A stretch of DNA of 64,000 nucleotides from Planococcus sp. MER TA 32b (GCA_023715185.1 JAMCAN010000001.1:744001-808000); one strand, 5' to 3'; positions 8,452-17,697 are shown, numbered from the stretch's first letter. Notes: generated from the letters alone by a model not told the origin. Numbers and translations: made by a program.

Positions 8452-8812
8452 GTGTCGTATAGCGTGGATTTAGTGTCGTATAGATTGTTTTTGGTGACGC
8501 ATAGCGAAGTTTTGCTGCCGTATAGCGGGCTTTACTTAACGTGCGGAATTTTCCTGCGGGTTTCATTGAAAGAAAAGTGCATCTGAATGGAAAGCAGTCC
8601 GCTGCCGGCGGACTGCCCAGTGGGCGGCGGTTGCCGCCCAAATTTGGCCAATAGTGGGTTGACTCATATGGGTGGAGGTTATGCTGTCGTATAGCTGGCG
8701 TTTAGTGTCGTATAGATTGTTTTTGGTGACGCATAGCGAAGTTTTGTTGCCGTATAGCGGATTTTGCTTAACGTGCCGGCTTTTCAAACGGCTCTCATCA
8801 AAAGAGAAGGGC
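8452..8812 (+). repeat. Composite 21-bp-array element, type A, copy 1
   Basis: Two arrays of four units surround a GC-rich scaffold. Array one (8452-8535) and array two (8684-8767) each repeat exactly every 21 bases, with core G/CTGtCGTATAGC and a variable second half; both end at TTAACG (8536 and 8768). In both arrays the second unit carries CGTATAGATTG. The scaffold between them holds GCAGTCCGC/GCGGACTGC, CCCAGTGGG and GGGCGGC/GCCGCCC inverted repeats. After each TTAACG come CGGCTCTCATC-like bases and AAAAGTGCATCTGAATGG. It fills the gap between the YknX-like gene and yhdT; no protein is encoded. Confidence 0.93.
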
Positions 8813-8912
8813 TATCTAAAGTAAAAGCACAAAAAATCTCCACACCCCATTATTCATTTTAGAAAAGAATGGTACGATAAAAAAAGATAGGTACAGAAAT
8901 GGAGTGGGAAAG

Positions 8913-9185
8913 ATGAACGGAACGGATTGGCGGTTTAAGATTGCCCACCGGGAAGCGCTGATCGGCGTGGGGTTGGCGCTGTTCAATTTTGTCTGGTGGT
9001 TTGGCTTTGCCTATGGTATGGGATCGGCATCAGTGGAAGAATACACATATGTCTTTGGATTGCCGGCATGGTTCTTCTACAGCTGTGTGGTGGGATTCCT
9101 GGTCATCGCGGTGCTGGTGATCGTCATTGTGAAATTCTTTTTTGTGGAAGTGCCGTTTGACGAGGAAGAGGAGGAGAAACGATGA
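8913..9185 (+). CDS. yhdT: YhdT-family small subunit of a sodium/pantothenate symporter
   Basis: This 90-residue protein has two membrane helices (about residues 18-40 and 50-78) and a highly acidic C-terminus (DEEEEEKR). This is the YhdT/DUF997 pattern found directly upstream of PanF. The ATG at 8913 is preferred over the GTG at 8904 because the GGAG lies eight bases before it. The stop overlaps the panF start (ATGA), showing translational coupling. The role, helping assemble or stabilise the symporter, is inferred from this conserved pairing. Confidence 0.87.
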   Translation: MNGTDWRFKIAHREALIGVGLALFNFVWWFGFAYGMGSASVEEYTYVFGLPAWFFYSCVVGFLVIAVLVIVIVKFFFVEVPFDEEEEEKR

Positions 9186-10630
9186 ATTATGCTGTTTTGA
9201 TTCCAATGATCATCTTTTTGATCCTCATCTTCTTTATCGGCTACTGGTCGAGCCGCAAACTGGCGTCGTCCTCGAATTTCATCGCTGATTATTTCCTCGG
9301 GGGGCGCGAACTTGGCGGCTTTGTGCTGGCGATGACGATGGTCGCTACTTACGGCAGCGCGTCCAGTTTCCTGGGAGGTCCCGGAACGGCGTATACCATG
9401 GGCTTCGGCTGGGTGCTGCTCGCGATGACGCAAGTGGTCACCGGTTATTTCGTGCTGATGATCCTTGGCAAGAAATTCGCCATCATGGCCCGCCGCTATA
9501 AAGCCGTCACGATGATCGATTTCCTGAAAGCGCGCTACGACAGCAAAGCCGTGGTTTTATTGTCAGCGCTCAGCATCATCATTTTCTTATTCTCCGCCAT
9601 GGCGGCGCAGTGGATCGGCGGTGCGCGGCTGATCGAATCGCTGACGGGGCTGTCGTATAACTCGGCGTTATTCCTGTTCGCGGTGTCCGTGCTGGTGTAT
9701 GTCACCATCGGCGGATTCCGAGCGGTCGCGCTGACGGATGCTGTGCAGGGAGCGGTCATGCTGGTCGGGACCCTGATTTTGCTCATCGCGGTGATTTTCG
9801 CGGGCGGCGGGATTCCGAACATCGTCCAGGATTTAATCAATGAAAACCCGAACCTCGTCACGCCATATGGTGCGGAAGGCAATTTGTCAGCGGCTTATGT
9901 GTCGTCTTTCTGGATCCTGGTCGGTGTCGGCGTTGTCGGACTGCCACAGATTGCGGTGCGGGCGATGTCCTATAAAAACTCGCGCTCGATGCACCGCGCG
10001 CTGATCATCGGAACGCTTGTCACCGGTATCATCATGCTCAATATGCATCTTATCGGCGTTTTCGCGCGTCCGATCCTGCCAGGCATTGATGTCGGCGATA
10101 AAGTCATTCCGCTCATTGCGCTGGAAACCTTGCCGGCTTGGCTCGCCGGCATTGTGCTTGCGGCACCGATGGCGGCAATCATGTCGACAGTCGATTCGCT
10201 TCTCTTAATCGTCAGTTCGTCTATTGTCCGGGACGTCTATTTGAATTACATAAAACCGGAAGCGGAATTGAAAACCATCAAACGCATCTCGTTCGGCGTA
10301 ACGGCGATGCTCGGAATCGGCGTCTTCCTATTGGCACTCGATCCGCCGGACTTGCTGATATTCCTGAATTTATTCGCGTTCGGGGGCTTGGAAGCGGCCT
10401 TTATCTGGCCGGTCGTGCTCGGCCTTTACTGGAAATGGGGCAATAAATACGGAGCCATCGCATCGATGATAACGGGAATCGGCACCTACATCGCGCTGCA
10501 TTTCTATAACCAGGAATACGGCAATCTGCTAGGCGTCCATACCGTGACGTTTCCGGTGCTGCTGTCGCTCGCGGCGTTCATCGCATTCAGTTTGCTGATT
10601 GGGCGAAAAGCCTATGATTATGCGGGATAA
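9182..10630 (+). CDS. panF: Sodium/pantothenate symporter
   Basis: This 482-residue member of the sodium:solute symporter family has about 13 membrane helices. The PanF signature region is clear: FIADYFLGGRELGGFVLAM, then ATYGSASSFLGGPGTAY, and later VTIGGFRAVALTDAVQG. It brings pantothenate, the coenzyme A precursor, into the cell with Na+. The yhdT-panF coupling supports the pantothenate assignment over proline or glucose symporters. No PanF-specific regulatory site was recognised. Confidence 0.92.
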   Translation: MNYAVLIPMIIFLILIFFIGYWSSRKLASSSNFIADYFLGGRELGGFVLAMTMVATYGSASSFLGGPGTAYTMGFGWVLLAMTQVVTGYFVLMILGKKFAIMARRYKAVTMIDFLKARYDSKAVVLLSALSIIIFLFSAMAAQWIGGARLIESLTGLSYNSALFLFAVSVLVYVTIGGFRAVALTDAVQGAVMLVGTLILLIAVIFAGGGIPNIVQDLINENPNLVTPYGAEGNLSAAYVSSFWILVGVGVVGLPQIAVRAMSYKNSRSMHRALIIGTLVTGIIMLNMHLIGVFARPILPGIDVGDKVIPLIALETLPAWLAGIVLAAPMAAIMSTVDSLLLIVSSSIVRDVYLNYIKPEAELKTIKRISFGVTAMLGIGVFLLALDPPDLLIFLNLFAFGGLEAAFIWPVVLGLYWKWGNKYGAIASMITGIGTYIALHFYNQEYGNLLGVHTVTFPVLLSLAAFIAFSLLIGRKAYDYAG

Positions 10631-10691
10631 TTATTTACAATCCATTAAACTGGGCGTAAAATAAATATTTATTCGAAACCCGAAAGAAGGC

Positions 10692-11612
10692 ATGACTGGA
10701 TTGAAGCAATGGAAAGTATACATGATCCTGACAGGCGTCATGATCGTTTGGGGATTTAATCTCGCAACAGTTAAATACATGGTCGAATTTGTCGGCCCTG
10801 TCACATTGACCGCCTTCCGGATTCTCCTTGCAGGCGTTTCAGTTTTCGTCATTCTCGCGTACTTCCGGCTGCTGCGCTGGCCAACGCGCGTCGATTGGAA
10901 ATACATCTTGCTCGGCGCATTATTGAACGTGGTGTCGCATCATTATTTCCTATCGAACGCGCTGACATTGACGACCGGCACAAACGCCGGGCTGATTCTC
11001 GGTACAGGTCCGATGCTGACAGCGGTGCTCGTATCGCTCATCATGCGCAATTATCCGTCGCGCCTGCAATGGCTTGGTGTCATCATCGGCCTTGCGGGGG
11101 TTGTCATAACCGTGCGTGTCGGGAGCGGTCCGGCGAGCGGCATGAATATCGGCGACCTCTTCGTCTTCATCTCGATCCTGACCCAGGTGCTCAGCTATAT
11201 CGTCATCGCCAACGCGTCGAAAAACCTCGATCCGCGCCTGATGACCGGCTATATGTTCATCACCGGCAGCGTCGTGCTGTTCTTAATCTCGCTCGTGCAG
11301 GAACCGGGCGGCATGGCGGCGTTCGCGGACGTCCCATCCATGTTCTGGCTGGCATTCGTCTTCTCGGCCGTGCTCGGCACATCGGTCGGCCACATGCTCT
11401 ACAACTATTCAATCGGCCAGGCCGGCCCAACAAAAGCGGCCATCTTCATGAACCTCAACACATTGTTCTCACTGGTCGCCGCGGCCATCATTCTGAATGA
11501 AACCATCCTGCCGGGCCACCTGGGCGGCTTCGTGCTGATCGTCATCGGCGTCCTGTTCGGCTCAGGTGCGGCGGAAGATCTGTTAAATAAAAGAAGGAAA
11601 CGGTTCAGCTGA
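10692..11612 (+). CDS. EamA/DMT-family transporter
   Basis: This 306-residue protein has ten predicted membrane helices as two EamA repeats (about residues 8-140 and 155-292). Typical signatures are VWGFNLATVKY in the first half and GQAGPTKAAIFMNLNTLFSL in the second. DMT proteins of this size usually export amino acids or metabolites. The substrate cannot be told from sequence. The start has AGAAGG eight bases upstream. It stands alone between panF and a type A repeat element. Confidence 0.88.
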   Translation: MTGLKQWKVYMILTGVMIVWGFNLATVKYMVEFVGPVTLTAFRILLAGVSVFVILAYFRLLRWPTRVDWKYILLGALLNVVSHHYFLSNALTLTTGTNAGLILGTGPMLTAVLVSLIMRNYPSRLQWLGVIIGLAGVVITVRVGSGPASGMNIGDLFVFISILTQVLSYIVIANASKNLDPRLMTGYMFITGSVVLFLISLVQEPGGMAAFADVPSMFWLAFVFSAVLGTSVGHMLYNYSIGQAGPTKAAIFMNLNTLFSLVAAAIILNETILPGHLGGFVLIVIGVLFGSGAAEDLLNKRRKRFS

Positions 11613-11630
11613 TGCTGAGGCGTTTTTTTT
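11601..11630 (+). terminator. Probable terminator of the EamA gene
   Basis: CGGTTCAGC pairs imperfectly with GCTGAGGCG around a TGAT loop, followed by eight T. The stem overlaps the last codons. Weaker than the other terminators here. Confidence 0.6.
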
Positions 11631-11664
11631 GTGGGAGTGGGTTGTGCCGTTTGGGTAGGGGTTG

Positions 11665-12022
11665 CTGCTGTATAGCGGAGATTTAGTGTCGTATAGATTC
11701 TGTTTAGTGTCGTATAGCTGTGATTTGGTGACGTATAGCACAATTTACTTAACGAATCGACTTTTCCTCCGGTTCTCATCAAAAGAAAAGTGCATCTGAA
11801 TGGAAAGCAGCCCGCGCGAGCGCGGACTGCCCAGTGGGCGGCGCAACGCCGCCCGAACTTGGATAATAGTGGGTTGACGCGTTTGGGTGAAGATATGGTG
11901 ACGTATAGCGGCGAGATAGTGTCGTATAGATTCTGTTTAGTGTCGTATAGCGAAAATATGTTGACGTATAGCGCATTTTACTTAACGAACCAACTTTTCG
12001 AATGGCTCTCATCAAAAGAAGA
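11665..12022 (+). repeat. Composite 21-bp-array element, type A, copy 2
   Basis: Arrays of four exact 21-base units lie at 11665-11748 and 11898-11981, both ending at TTAACG. The second unit of each is the same and contains CGTATAGATTCTGTTTA. The scaffold between them has the same order of parts as copy 1: CTCATCAAAAGAAAAGTGC, GAATGGAAAGCAG, CCCAGTGGGCGGC and GTGGGTTGACGC. The element ends with CTCATCAAAAGAAGAG. It lies between the EamA gene and the aminotransferase. The remaining 12023-12238 holds only a lone TATAAT (12202-12207) and no other recognisable site. Confidence 0.93.
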
Positions 12023-12238
12023 GACACGTAAATAGGAACCAGTCTTTATTCATACGCAACCCAACCGTTTTCCCTTGTCCAATCACGCATTATTAATTAT
12101 GATGAAGACAACAGCGGGAATCGGGGCGCAAGCCGATGGTTTATTGCTTAAAACAACAATCTTATGAGTATCCGCCCTGTTATTATCCAGCGCGAAAAGA
12201 ATATAATAGAAGAAAACATGAATGGAACGGAGATTATT

Positions 12239-13411
12239 ATGACATTATCCCTTAATCCGCGGGCGGAAGCGCTCGCTATATCAGGCATCCGCCAGTTTTT
12301 CAACCAGCTGGTCGATTATCCGGATGCCATCAATTTGACGATCGGACAGCCCGATTTTCCCACGCCGGAAGCGGTGAAGATGGCGGGTATGGAGGCCATT
12401 GCAGCCAATAAAACCAGCTATTCCCATAATGCGGGGCTGATTGAGCTGCGCCAGGAAGTCGCGTCGTTTTTCGGTGACACATACGGTTTGTCCTATAATC
12501 CGCAGACGGAAATCATCATTACAAACGGTGCCAGCGAAGGGCTGGATTCGCTGCTGCGCACCATTATCGAAGAAGGCGACGAAGTCATCATTCCAGCGCC
12601 TTGCTACACGGGTTACGTGCCCCTCATCAAACTGAACGGCGGCAAAGCGGTCCTGCTCGATACATCGGATACAGGACTGGTGCCGGATCCGGAGCGTCTG
12701 GAAGCGGCCATCACGAATAAAACAAAAGCTGTGCTATTCAATTTCCCTTCGAATCCGACCGGGGTCAGCTTGAATAAAGAAGAAACGGATGCTTTGGTTG
12801 AAGTGTTGAAAAAGAATGAAGTGTTCATCATATCGGATGAAATCTATTCGGAGAATGTCTTCGAGGGGCAGCATTTTTCATTCGCGTGCTATGAAGCCAT
12901 TAAAGACCGGACCTTCCTGGTGCATGGCCTGTCGAAATCGCATTCGATGACGGGCTGGCGGATGGGCTTTTTGCTCGGGCCGGAAGAATATATGCAGCAT
13001 GTGATAAAAGTGCATCAGTATAATACGGTGTGCGCGTCGCTGCCGAGCCAGCATGCGGCAATCGAGGCGCTGCGGAATAACCGTTTTGTGCCGGATGAAA
13101 TGAACGACGCCTATAAAACGCGCCGTGATTATGTCTATGGGAAATTAATCGAAATGGGATTTGATGTCGTCAAGCCGACCGGAGCTTTTTACATATTTCC
13201 GTCCATCGAAAAATTCGGCCTTACATCTTTCGAATTCGCTACACGCCTGTTGAAAGAAGGGGGCGTTGCGGCCGTGCCAGGCTCAGCTTTTACCCAATAC
13301 GGGGAAGGTTTCCTGCGCATTTCGTACGCATATGCGATGCCGACTTTGGAGCAGGCGATGGAGCGGATGGCCGAGTGGCTGAAAACTGTGCAAGTGGCGG
13401 AGAGGGGATAA
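12239..13411 (+). CDS. PLP-dependent class I aminotransferase, PatA/AspC-like
   Basis: This 390-residue fold-type I aminotransferase has IGQPDFPTPEAV near the N-terminus, NFPSNPTGVS (the Asn and Pro of the cofactor pocket), ISDEIYSE (Asp for the pyridine nitrogen) and HGLSKSHSMTGWRMGF, whose SKSHS lysine binds PLP. The C-terminal Arg that binds the substrate carboxylate is in FLRISYA. It resembles Bacillus PatA. The frame opens earlier (12164), but the ATG at 12239 with CGGAG upstream fits family N-termini. It is followed after three bases by the RocB-like gene, so the two act as an operon in amino-acid use. Exact substrate is uncertain. Confidence 0.9.
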   Translation: MTLSLNPRAEALAISGIRQFFNQLVDYPDAINLTIGQPDFPTPEAVKMAGMEAIAANKTSYSHNAGLIELRQEVASFFGDTYGLSYNPQTEIIITNGASEGLDSLLRTIIEEGDEVIIPAPCYTGYVPLIKLNGGKAVLLDTSDTGLVPDPERLEAAITNKTKAVLFNFPSNPTGVSLNKEETDALVEVLKKNEVFIISDEIYSENVFEGQHFSFACYEAIKDRTFLVHGLSKSHSMTGWRMGFLLGPEEYMQHVIKVHQYNTVCASLPSQHAAIEALRNNRFVPDEMNDAYKTRRDYVYGKLIEMGFDVVKPTGAFYIFPSIEKFGLTSFEFATRLLKEGGVAAVPGSAFTQYGEGFLRISYAYAMPTLEQAMERMAEWLKTVQVAERG

Positions 13412-13414
13412 GTT

Positions 13415-15028
13415 ATGGATCTCTTATGGGGAACACCGGAGAAATTGAAGGATTTGCTTTGTGAAATGGTCGGTTGGAACAGCATTACGCTGTCTGAAGG
13501 GGAAGTGGAATTCGCTTATAAATTGAAGGAAAAGCTGCAACAGATCCCTTACTTCCAGGAAAATCCGGAAAAGATTTATCTCGGTGAAGTGAATTGGGAC
13601 CGCCAATACGTCACCGCTTTATATAAACACCCGGAAGCGACGGACACGATTGTTCTGATGAGCCATTTTGATACGGTTGAAACCGAGGAATACGGCGATT
13701 TGGAGCCGCTTGCCTGCAAACCGGTCGAGTTGACGGAAGCATTGAAGGATTTCCGCGATGAATTGGACGAATACGCTCAGGCCGACCTTGATTCCGGTGA
13801 ATACCTTTTCGGCCGTGGCACGATGGATATGAAAGCGGGTCTTGCGATGCACATGGCAATGCTTGAAAAAGCTGCCGCAAATGAATGGCGGATCAATTTG
13901 GTTTTATTGTCCGTTCCAGACGAAGAAGTCAATTCCGCAGGCATGCGTTACAGTGTCGGCAAATTGCTGGATCTCGAACGGGAATATGGACTCGAATATA
14001 TTTTATTCCTGAACGGCGAGCCTTCATTCGCGCAGAAGCCAGGGGACCAGGACCATTATATTTACACCGGGTCGATCGGCAAAATCATGCCGTCCGCCAT
14101 GTTCTACGGCAAAGAGACGCATGTCGGCGAACCGTTGTCGGGCATCACTTCGAGCTATATTTCGACATACCTGACGCACCGGATGGAATGGAATCCGTCG
14201 TTCAAGGAGACCGTTTTCGGCGAAACGACACCGCTGCCGGTAACCCTGACGCAACGTGATATCAAGAATTCCTATTCGGCGCAGACGCCGTACCGCACCT
14301 ATGCGATGTACAACGTCTTCACGATGGAACACAGCGCCAAAGAAGTTTTCGACTTGTTCGAAGGTGTGGCAAATGATGCCGCTGACCATTGCATGGCCGA
14401 TTACCGTTCGATGTGCCGCAATGAAAACATCGAGCCTGTAGGGGAAATCCAGGTTATGCGCTATGAAAATCTGGTGAAATACGCTCTCGAGAAATTCGGC
14501 TTGGATTATTTCAACGACTTGATCCGTGATACCCTGATGCATCCGGAATGGGATGTGCGCGAAAAATCGATGCACATCACCGACATCCTGCTGCTCAATT
14601 GCCAGGAGCTCACGCCGGCGATCGTCATCATGTTCGCGCCGCCCTACTATCCGGCGGTCAACTCGTCTGAAGACGATCTGGTCAAGCGCTGTGTCGAGCA
14701 GATCACGGAAAACGCCAAGGAGAAATTCGACTACAAGCTCAATCAAATCCATTACTTCAACGGCATATCCGATTTGAGCTACGTCAATTACGGGGACCAG
14801 GAAGACGGCTGGATCACTTACGAAAGCAACACGCCGGTCTACGGCGATTCCTACAGCATCCCGTTCCAGGCCATGGCGCAATTGAAAGCGCCCGTCCTGA
14901 ACATCGGCCAATTTGGCAAGGACGCCCATAAACGAACCGAGCGCCTCCACATCAAAAACGCGTTCGAGCAGATGCCAGCCCTGCTGGAGGAAATGATTCT
15001 GGCAATACCAGTGAAAAGCCGCCTTTAA
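13415..15028 (+). CDS. rocB: RocB-like M20 peptidase/deacylase
   Basis: This 537-residue protein matches RocB, the long M20-family member linked to arginine use. Metal-site motifs are visible: SHFDTV (His84, Asp86), GRGTMDMKAG (Asp138) and PDEEVNS (catalytic and metal Glu near 170). The extra length over ordinary M20 enzymes (about 380) lies in the C-terminal half and is typical of RocB. The protein is cytoplasmic. Its exact reaction is not established even in Bacillus. GGAGAGGGG precedes the ATG, and spacing to the aminotransferase is three bases. Confidence 0.88.
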   Translation: MDLLWGTPEKLKDLLCEMVGWNSITLSEGEVEFAYKLKEKLQQIPYFQENPEKIYLGEVNWDRQYVTALYKHPEATDTIVLMSHFDTVETEEYGDLEPLACKPVELTEALKDFRDELDEYAQADLDSGEYLFGRGTMDMKAGLAMHMAMLEKAAANEWRINLVLLSVPDEEVNSAGMRYSVGKLLDLEREYGLEYILFLNGEPSFAQKPGDQDHYIYTGSIGKIMPSAMFYGKETHVGEPLSGITSSYISTYLTHRMEWNPSFKETVFGETTPLPVTLTQRDIKNSYSAQTPYRTYAMYNVFTMEHSAKEVFDLFEGVANDAADHCMADYRSMCRNENIEPVGEIQVMRYENLVKYALEKFGLDYFNDLIRDTLMHPEWDVREKSMHITDILLLNCQELTPAIVIMFAPPYYPAVNSSEDDLVKRCVEQITENAKEKFDYKLNQIHYFNGISDLSYVNYGDQEDGWITYESNTPVYGDSYSIPFQAMAQLKAPVLNIGQFGKDAHKRTERLHIKNAFEQMPALLEEMILAIPVKSRL

Positions 15029-15042
15029 GGGGGCTTTTTTTG
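15015..15042 (+). terminator. Terminator overlapping the rocB stop
   Basis: AAGCCGCC pairs with GGGGGCTT around the TTTAA containing the stop codon, followed by six to seven T. Confidence 0.75.
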
Positions 15043-15045
15043 GTT

Positions 15046-15412
15046 GGTTTCTTTTGATGAGAGCCGTTTGAAAGTCGGCGCGTTAAGTAAAATGTGCTAT
15101 ACGTCAGCATATCTTCGCTATACGACACTAAACAGAATCTATACGACACTAAATCACCGCTATACGTCAACATCACCTCCACCCAAGCAACTCAACCCAC
15201 TATTACCCAAGATCGGGCGGCAACCGCCGCCCACTGGGCAGTCCGCGCTGGCGGCGGACTGCTTTCCATTCAGATGCCCTTTTCTCTTGATGAGAGCCGT
15301 ATGAAAAGTCGGCACGTTAACTAAAACTTCTTATAAGATACTAAATCTACGCTATACGACAACATACAGAATCTATACGTCACCAACTCCCCGCTATACG
15401 CCACAACCCAAC
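15046..15412 (-). repeat. Composite 21-bp-array element, type A, copy 3 (inverted)
   Basis: This copy is in the opposite orientation: CGTTAA at 15081-15086 is followed by four 21-base units with core CTATACGWC, ending near 15170. A second CGTTAA at 15315 starts a partly decayed array whose first unit is degenerate. The second unit from the far end again carries the CAGAATCTATACG form. The scaffold between them (CCACCCAAGCAACTCAACCC, the GGGCGGC/GCCGCCC hairpin, CACTGGGCAGTCCGC, GATGAGAGCCGT) matches copies 1 and 2. It fills the gap between rocB and the epimerase gene. Confidence 0.92.
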
Positions 15413-15480
15413 TCCCTAGCAACCCCCCACAAATAAAGATACAATCATATATAAACACCCACCCAAAGGAGCGGAGCTAC

Positions 15481-16596
15481 ATGAAAATCAGCAAAGCAGA
15501 GATTTATTCGGTGAACTTTCCATTGAAAGAGCCGTTCATTATTTCGTATGCCAGCTATCCGGGCATGGCGGCGATTATTGTCAGGCTTGAGACGGATGAT
15601 GGACTCGTTGGATATGGGGAGGCGGTGCCGGATGAGCATGTGACCGGCGAACAGGCGGATGCGGCGTTTGAGATTCTGAAGCATGTGCTGGTGCCGCGGA
15701 TTATCGGCCAGAGTCCGTTCGATATTGAGCATATCCATTACTTGATGGACGCTGCCATTTCTGGGAATCCGGCAGCGAAAGCCGCCATTGATATTGCCTG
15801 CTATGATTTGATGGGCAAAGCGACGGGGCAGCCTGTCTATAATTTGATTGGCGGGAAGGCGCATGACAATCTGCAGTATCCGAAAGTGCTGAGCATCGAA
15901 GCGCCGGAAATCATGGCGGAGAAAGCGAAAAAAGCGGTGGCAGAGGGGTTCGCCAGTTTGAAGCTGAAAGTCGGCTTGGGTGATGCAGCACTCGACATCG
16001 AGAGGATTTATGCCGTGCGCGAGGCAGTGGGCGAAGAAGTGCCGATCCGGATTGACGTGAATCAGGGATGGAAAACGGTGGGGCTCGCGGTGCAGACGAT
16101 CAATTACCTCGAAGGAGCGAATCTCACCTGGGTTGAGCAGCCGATCCGGATGTGGGACATCCGCGGACTGGCGGAAGTGCGGCGTAAAGTGTCGACGCCG
16201 ATTATGGCGGATGAAAGCGTGCAGACGATGGAAGATGTGCTCGAGATTATCCGTCTGGAAGCAGCTGATTATATCAACATCAAACTGATGAAAGCAGGCG
16301 GCATTTTCCCCGCTATTCAGATGGCGAAAGCGGCCGAAGCGGCGGGAATCATTGCGCAGATCGGCTCGATGGTCGAGTCCTCAGTCGGTTCCGCGGCGGG
16401 CTACCACGCGGTCATGTCGCGCAAGAATATCCAAACCGCTGAGCTGACGGGCCCGCTTTTATTTGCGGAAGAGATCGGCAGCCTCCAGTACGAGCCGCCT
16501 TATGTAAAATTGAGTGGCAGGCCCGGACTTGGAGTGGATGTCGATACAGCCAGATTAGAGAAACTTACTGCCAAATCGGCGATTGTGAAAGGATGA
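15481..16596 (+). CDS. Enolase-superfamily enzyme, probable dipeptide epimerase
   Basis: This 371-residue protein belongs to the mandelate racemase/muconate-lactonising group. The catalytic pair is Lys163 in SLKLKVG and Lys268 in INIKLMKAGG. Metal ligands are Asp192 (IDVNQGW), Glu219 (WVEQP) and Asp244 (MADES). The C-terminal GLGVDVD resembles the substrate-specificity motif of L-Ala-D/L-Glu epimerases. It overlaps an AmhX-type amidohydrolase gene, which fits murein-peptide catabolism. O-succinylbenzoate synthase, N-succinylamino-acid racemase or muconate cycloisomerase activity cannot be excluded. Confidence 0.85.
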   Translation: MKISKAEIYSVNFPLKEPFIISYASYPGMAAIIVRLETDDGLVGYGEAVPDEHVTGEQADAAFEILKHVLVPRIIGQSPFDIEHIHYLMDAAISGNPAAKAAIDIACYDLMGKATGQPVYNLIGGKAHDNLQYPKVLSIEAPEIMAEKAKKAVAEGFASLKLKVGLGDAALDIERIYAVREAVGEEVPIRIDVNQGWKTVGLAVQTINYLEGANLTWVEQPIRMWDIRGLAEVRRKVSTPIMADESVQTMEDVLEIIRLEAADYINIKLMKAGGIFPAIQMAKAAEAAGIIAQIGSMVESSVGSAAGYHAVMSRKNIQTAELTGPLLFAEEIGSLQYEPPYVKLSGRPGLGVDVDTARLEKLTAKSAIVKG

Positions 16597-16601
16597 AACC
16601 A

Positions 16602-17693
16602 ATGGAAATCAAACAGCAGATCCAGGAATACTTTGATCATTTCCATGCGAATCCGGAAGTCAGCTGGAAAGAATTCAAGACGACCCGGAAATTGCAGGAT
16701 ATCATGAATGAACTGGGTGTCCGCTATAATATTTTCGACGACCTCACCGGTTTGATTGCGGAAATTGGGGAAGGTGATGAAATCGTGGCGGTCCGTGCGG
16801 ATATCGACGCGCTTTGGCAGGAAGTCGGCGGGACGATGCAGGCGAATCATTCCTGCGGCCACGACGCGAATATGGCGATGGTGCTCGGTGCTCTGCTGTA
16901 TTTGCGGAATGAAACACTGACGAAACGTGTGCGTTTTATCTTCCAGCCTGCGGAGGAGCAAGGCAACGGCTCGCTGTCGATGATCGAGCGGGGAGCGGTG
17001 GAAGGTGTGAGCCATCTCTTCGGTGTCCATCTCCGTCCGGCTGAAGAGCTGCCGCTTGGCAAAGTGTCGCCGGCGCTGCATCACGGCGCGGGCATTTTCC
17101 TGCGCGGGAAAATTATTGGAGACGATGCACACGGCGCACGTCCGCATCAGGGGAGAAATGCGATGGACGTCATTGCGGCGATCCATCAGTTCGTGAAATC
17201 GGTTTATTTTTCACCGTTCGAGTCCTATTCGGCGAAGCTGACGAATGTACAGATGGGCGGCGAAAGCTTGAACATCATTCCGGGCAGCGCGACGTTTGCG
17301 CTCGATGTCCGTTCGCAGTCGAACGAATTGATGGATGAGTTGCGGAAGCGCATCGATGAAGGGTTCGCTTCACTTTCGAAACTTTATAATGTCGGGATCG
17401 ACTGGGAATGGACCGATTATACGCCGGCTGCGGAAGTGTCGGACGAAGCGATGGAAATTGCGCGGACCGCAATCCGGAATGTGGTTGGCGAAGAAAATAC
17501 AGCCGATCCGCTGCATACGCCAGGCGCGGATGATTTCCATTTCTATACGATCCGCAAGCCGGAACTGAAAGCGGCAATGGTGGGCATCGGAGCGGATTTG
17601 ACGCCGGGCCTTCATCACCCGGATATGACATTCAATACTGGCGCGCTCGATATCGGCGCGCGTGTTTTGGCGGAAACACTGAAGAACGCCTGA
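16602..17693 (+). CDS. AmhX-like M20 amidohydrolase
   Basis: This roughly 363-residue M20D-type amidohydrolase has ADIDAL (metal region), NHSCGHDANMAM (metal His and Asp), QPAEEQGNGS (catalytic and metal Glu), GVHLRPAEELPLG and a late HTPGADDFHFY. It resembles Bacillus AmhX, which cleaves N-acylated amino acids or peptides. The previous gene's stop overlaps an ATG at 16593, but the AAAGG is better spaced for the ATG at 16602, so that start is chosen. It forms a two-gene operon with the epimerase. The substrate is inferred only as an amidated or acylated amino acid. Confidence 0.86.
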   Translation: MEIKQQIQEYFDHFHANPEVSWKEFKTTRKLQDIMNELGVRYNIFDDLTGLIAEIGEGDEIVAVRADIDALWQEVGGTMQANHSCGHDANMAMVLGALLYLRNETLTKRVRFIFQPAEEQGNGSLSMIERGAVEGVSHLFGVHLRPAEELPLGKVSPALHHGAGIFLRGKIIGDDAHGARPHQGRNAMDVIAAIHQFVKSVYFSPFESYSAKLTNVQMGGESLNIIPGSATFALDVRSQSNELMDELRKRIDEGFASLSKLYNVGIDWEWTDYTPAAEVSDEAMEIARTAIRNVVGEENTADPLHTPGADDFHFYTIRKPELKAAMVGIGADLTPGLHHPDMTFNTGALDIGARVLAETLKNA

Positions 17694-17697
17694 AAAC

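Noticed and set aside
8452-8812. CRISPR array interpretation of the 21-base repeats
   Set aside because: The repeated core is only about 10 bases, the unit is too short for repeat plus spacer, unit variants recur between loci, and no cas gene is present.
14024-14950. 308-codon frame antisense to rocB
   Set aside because: Shadow of a well-supported gene; no ribosome site and unlikely composition.
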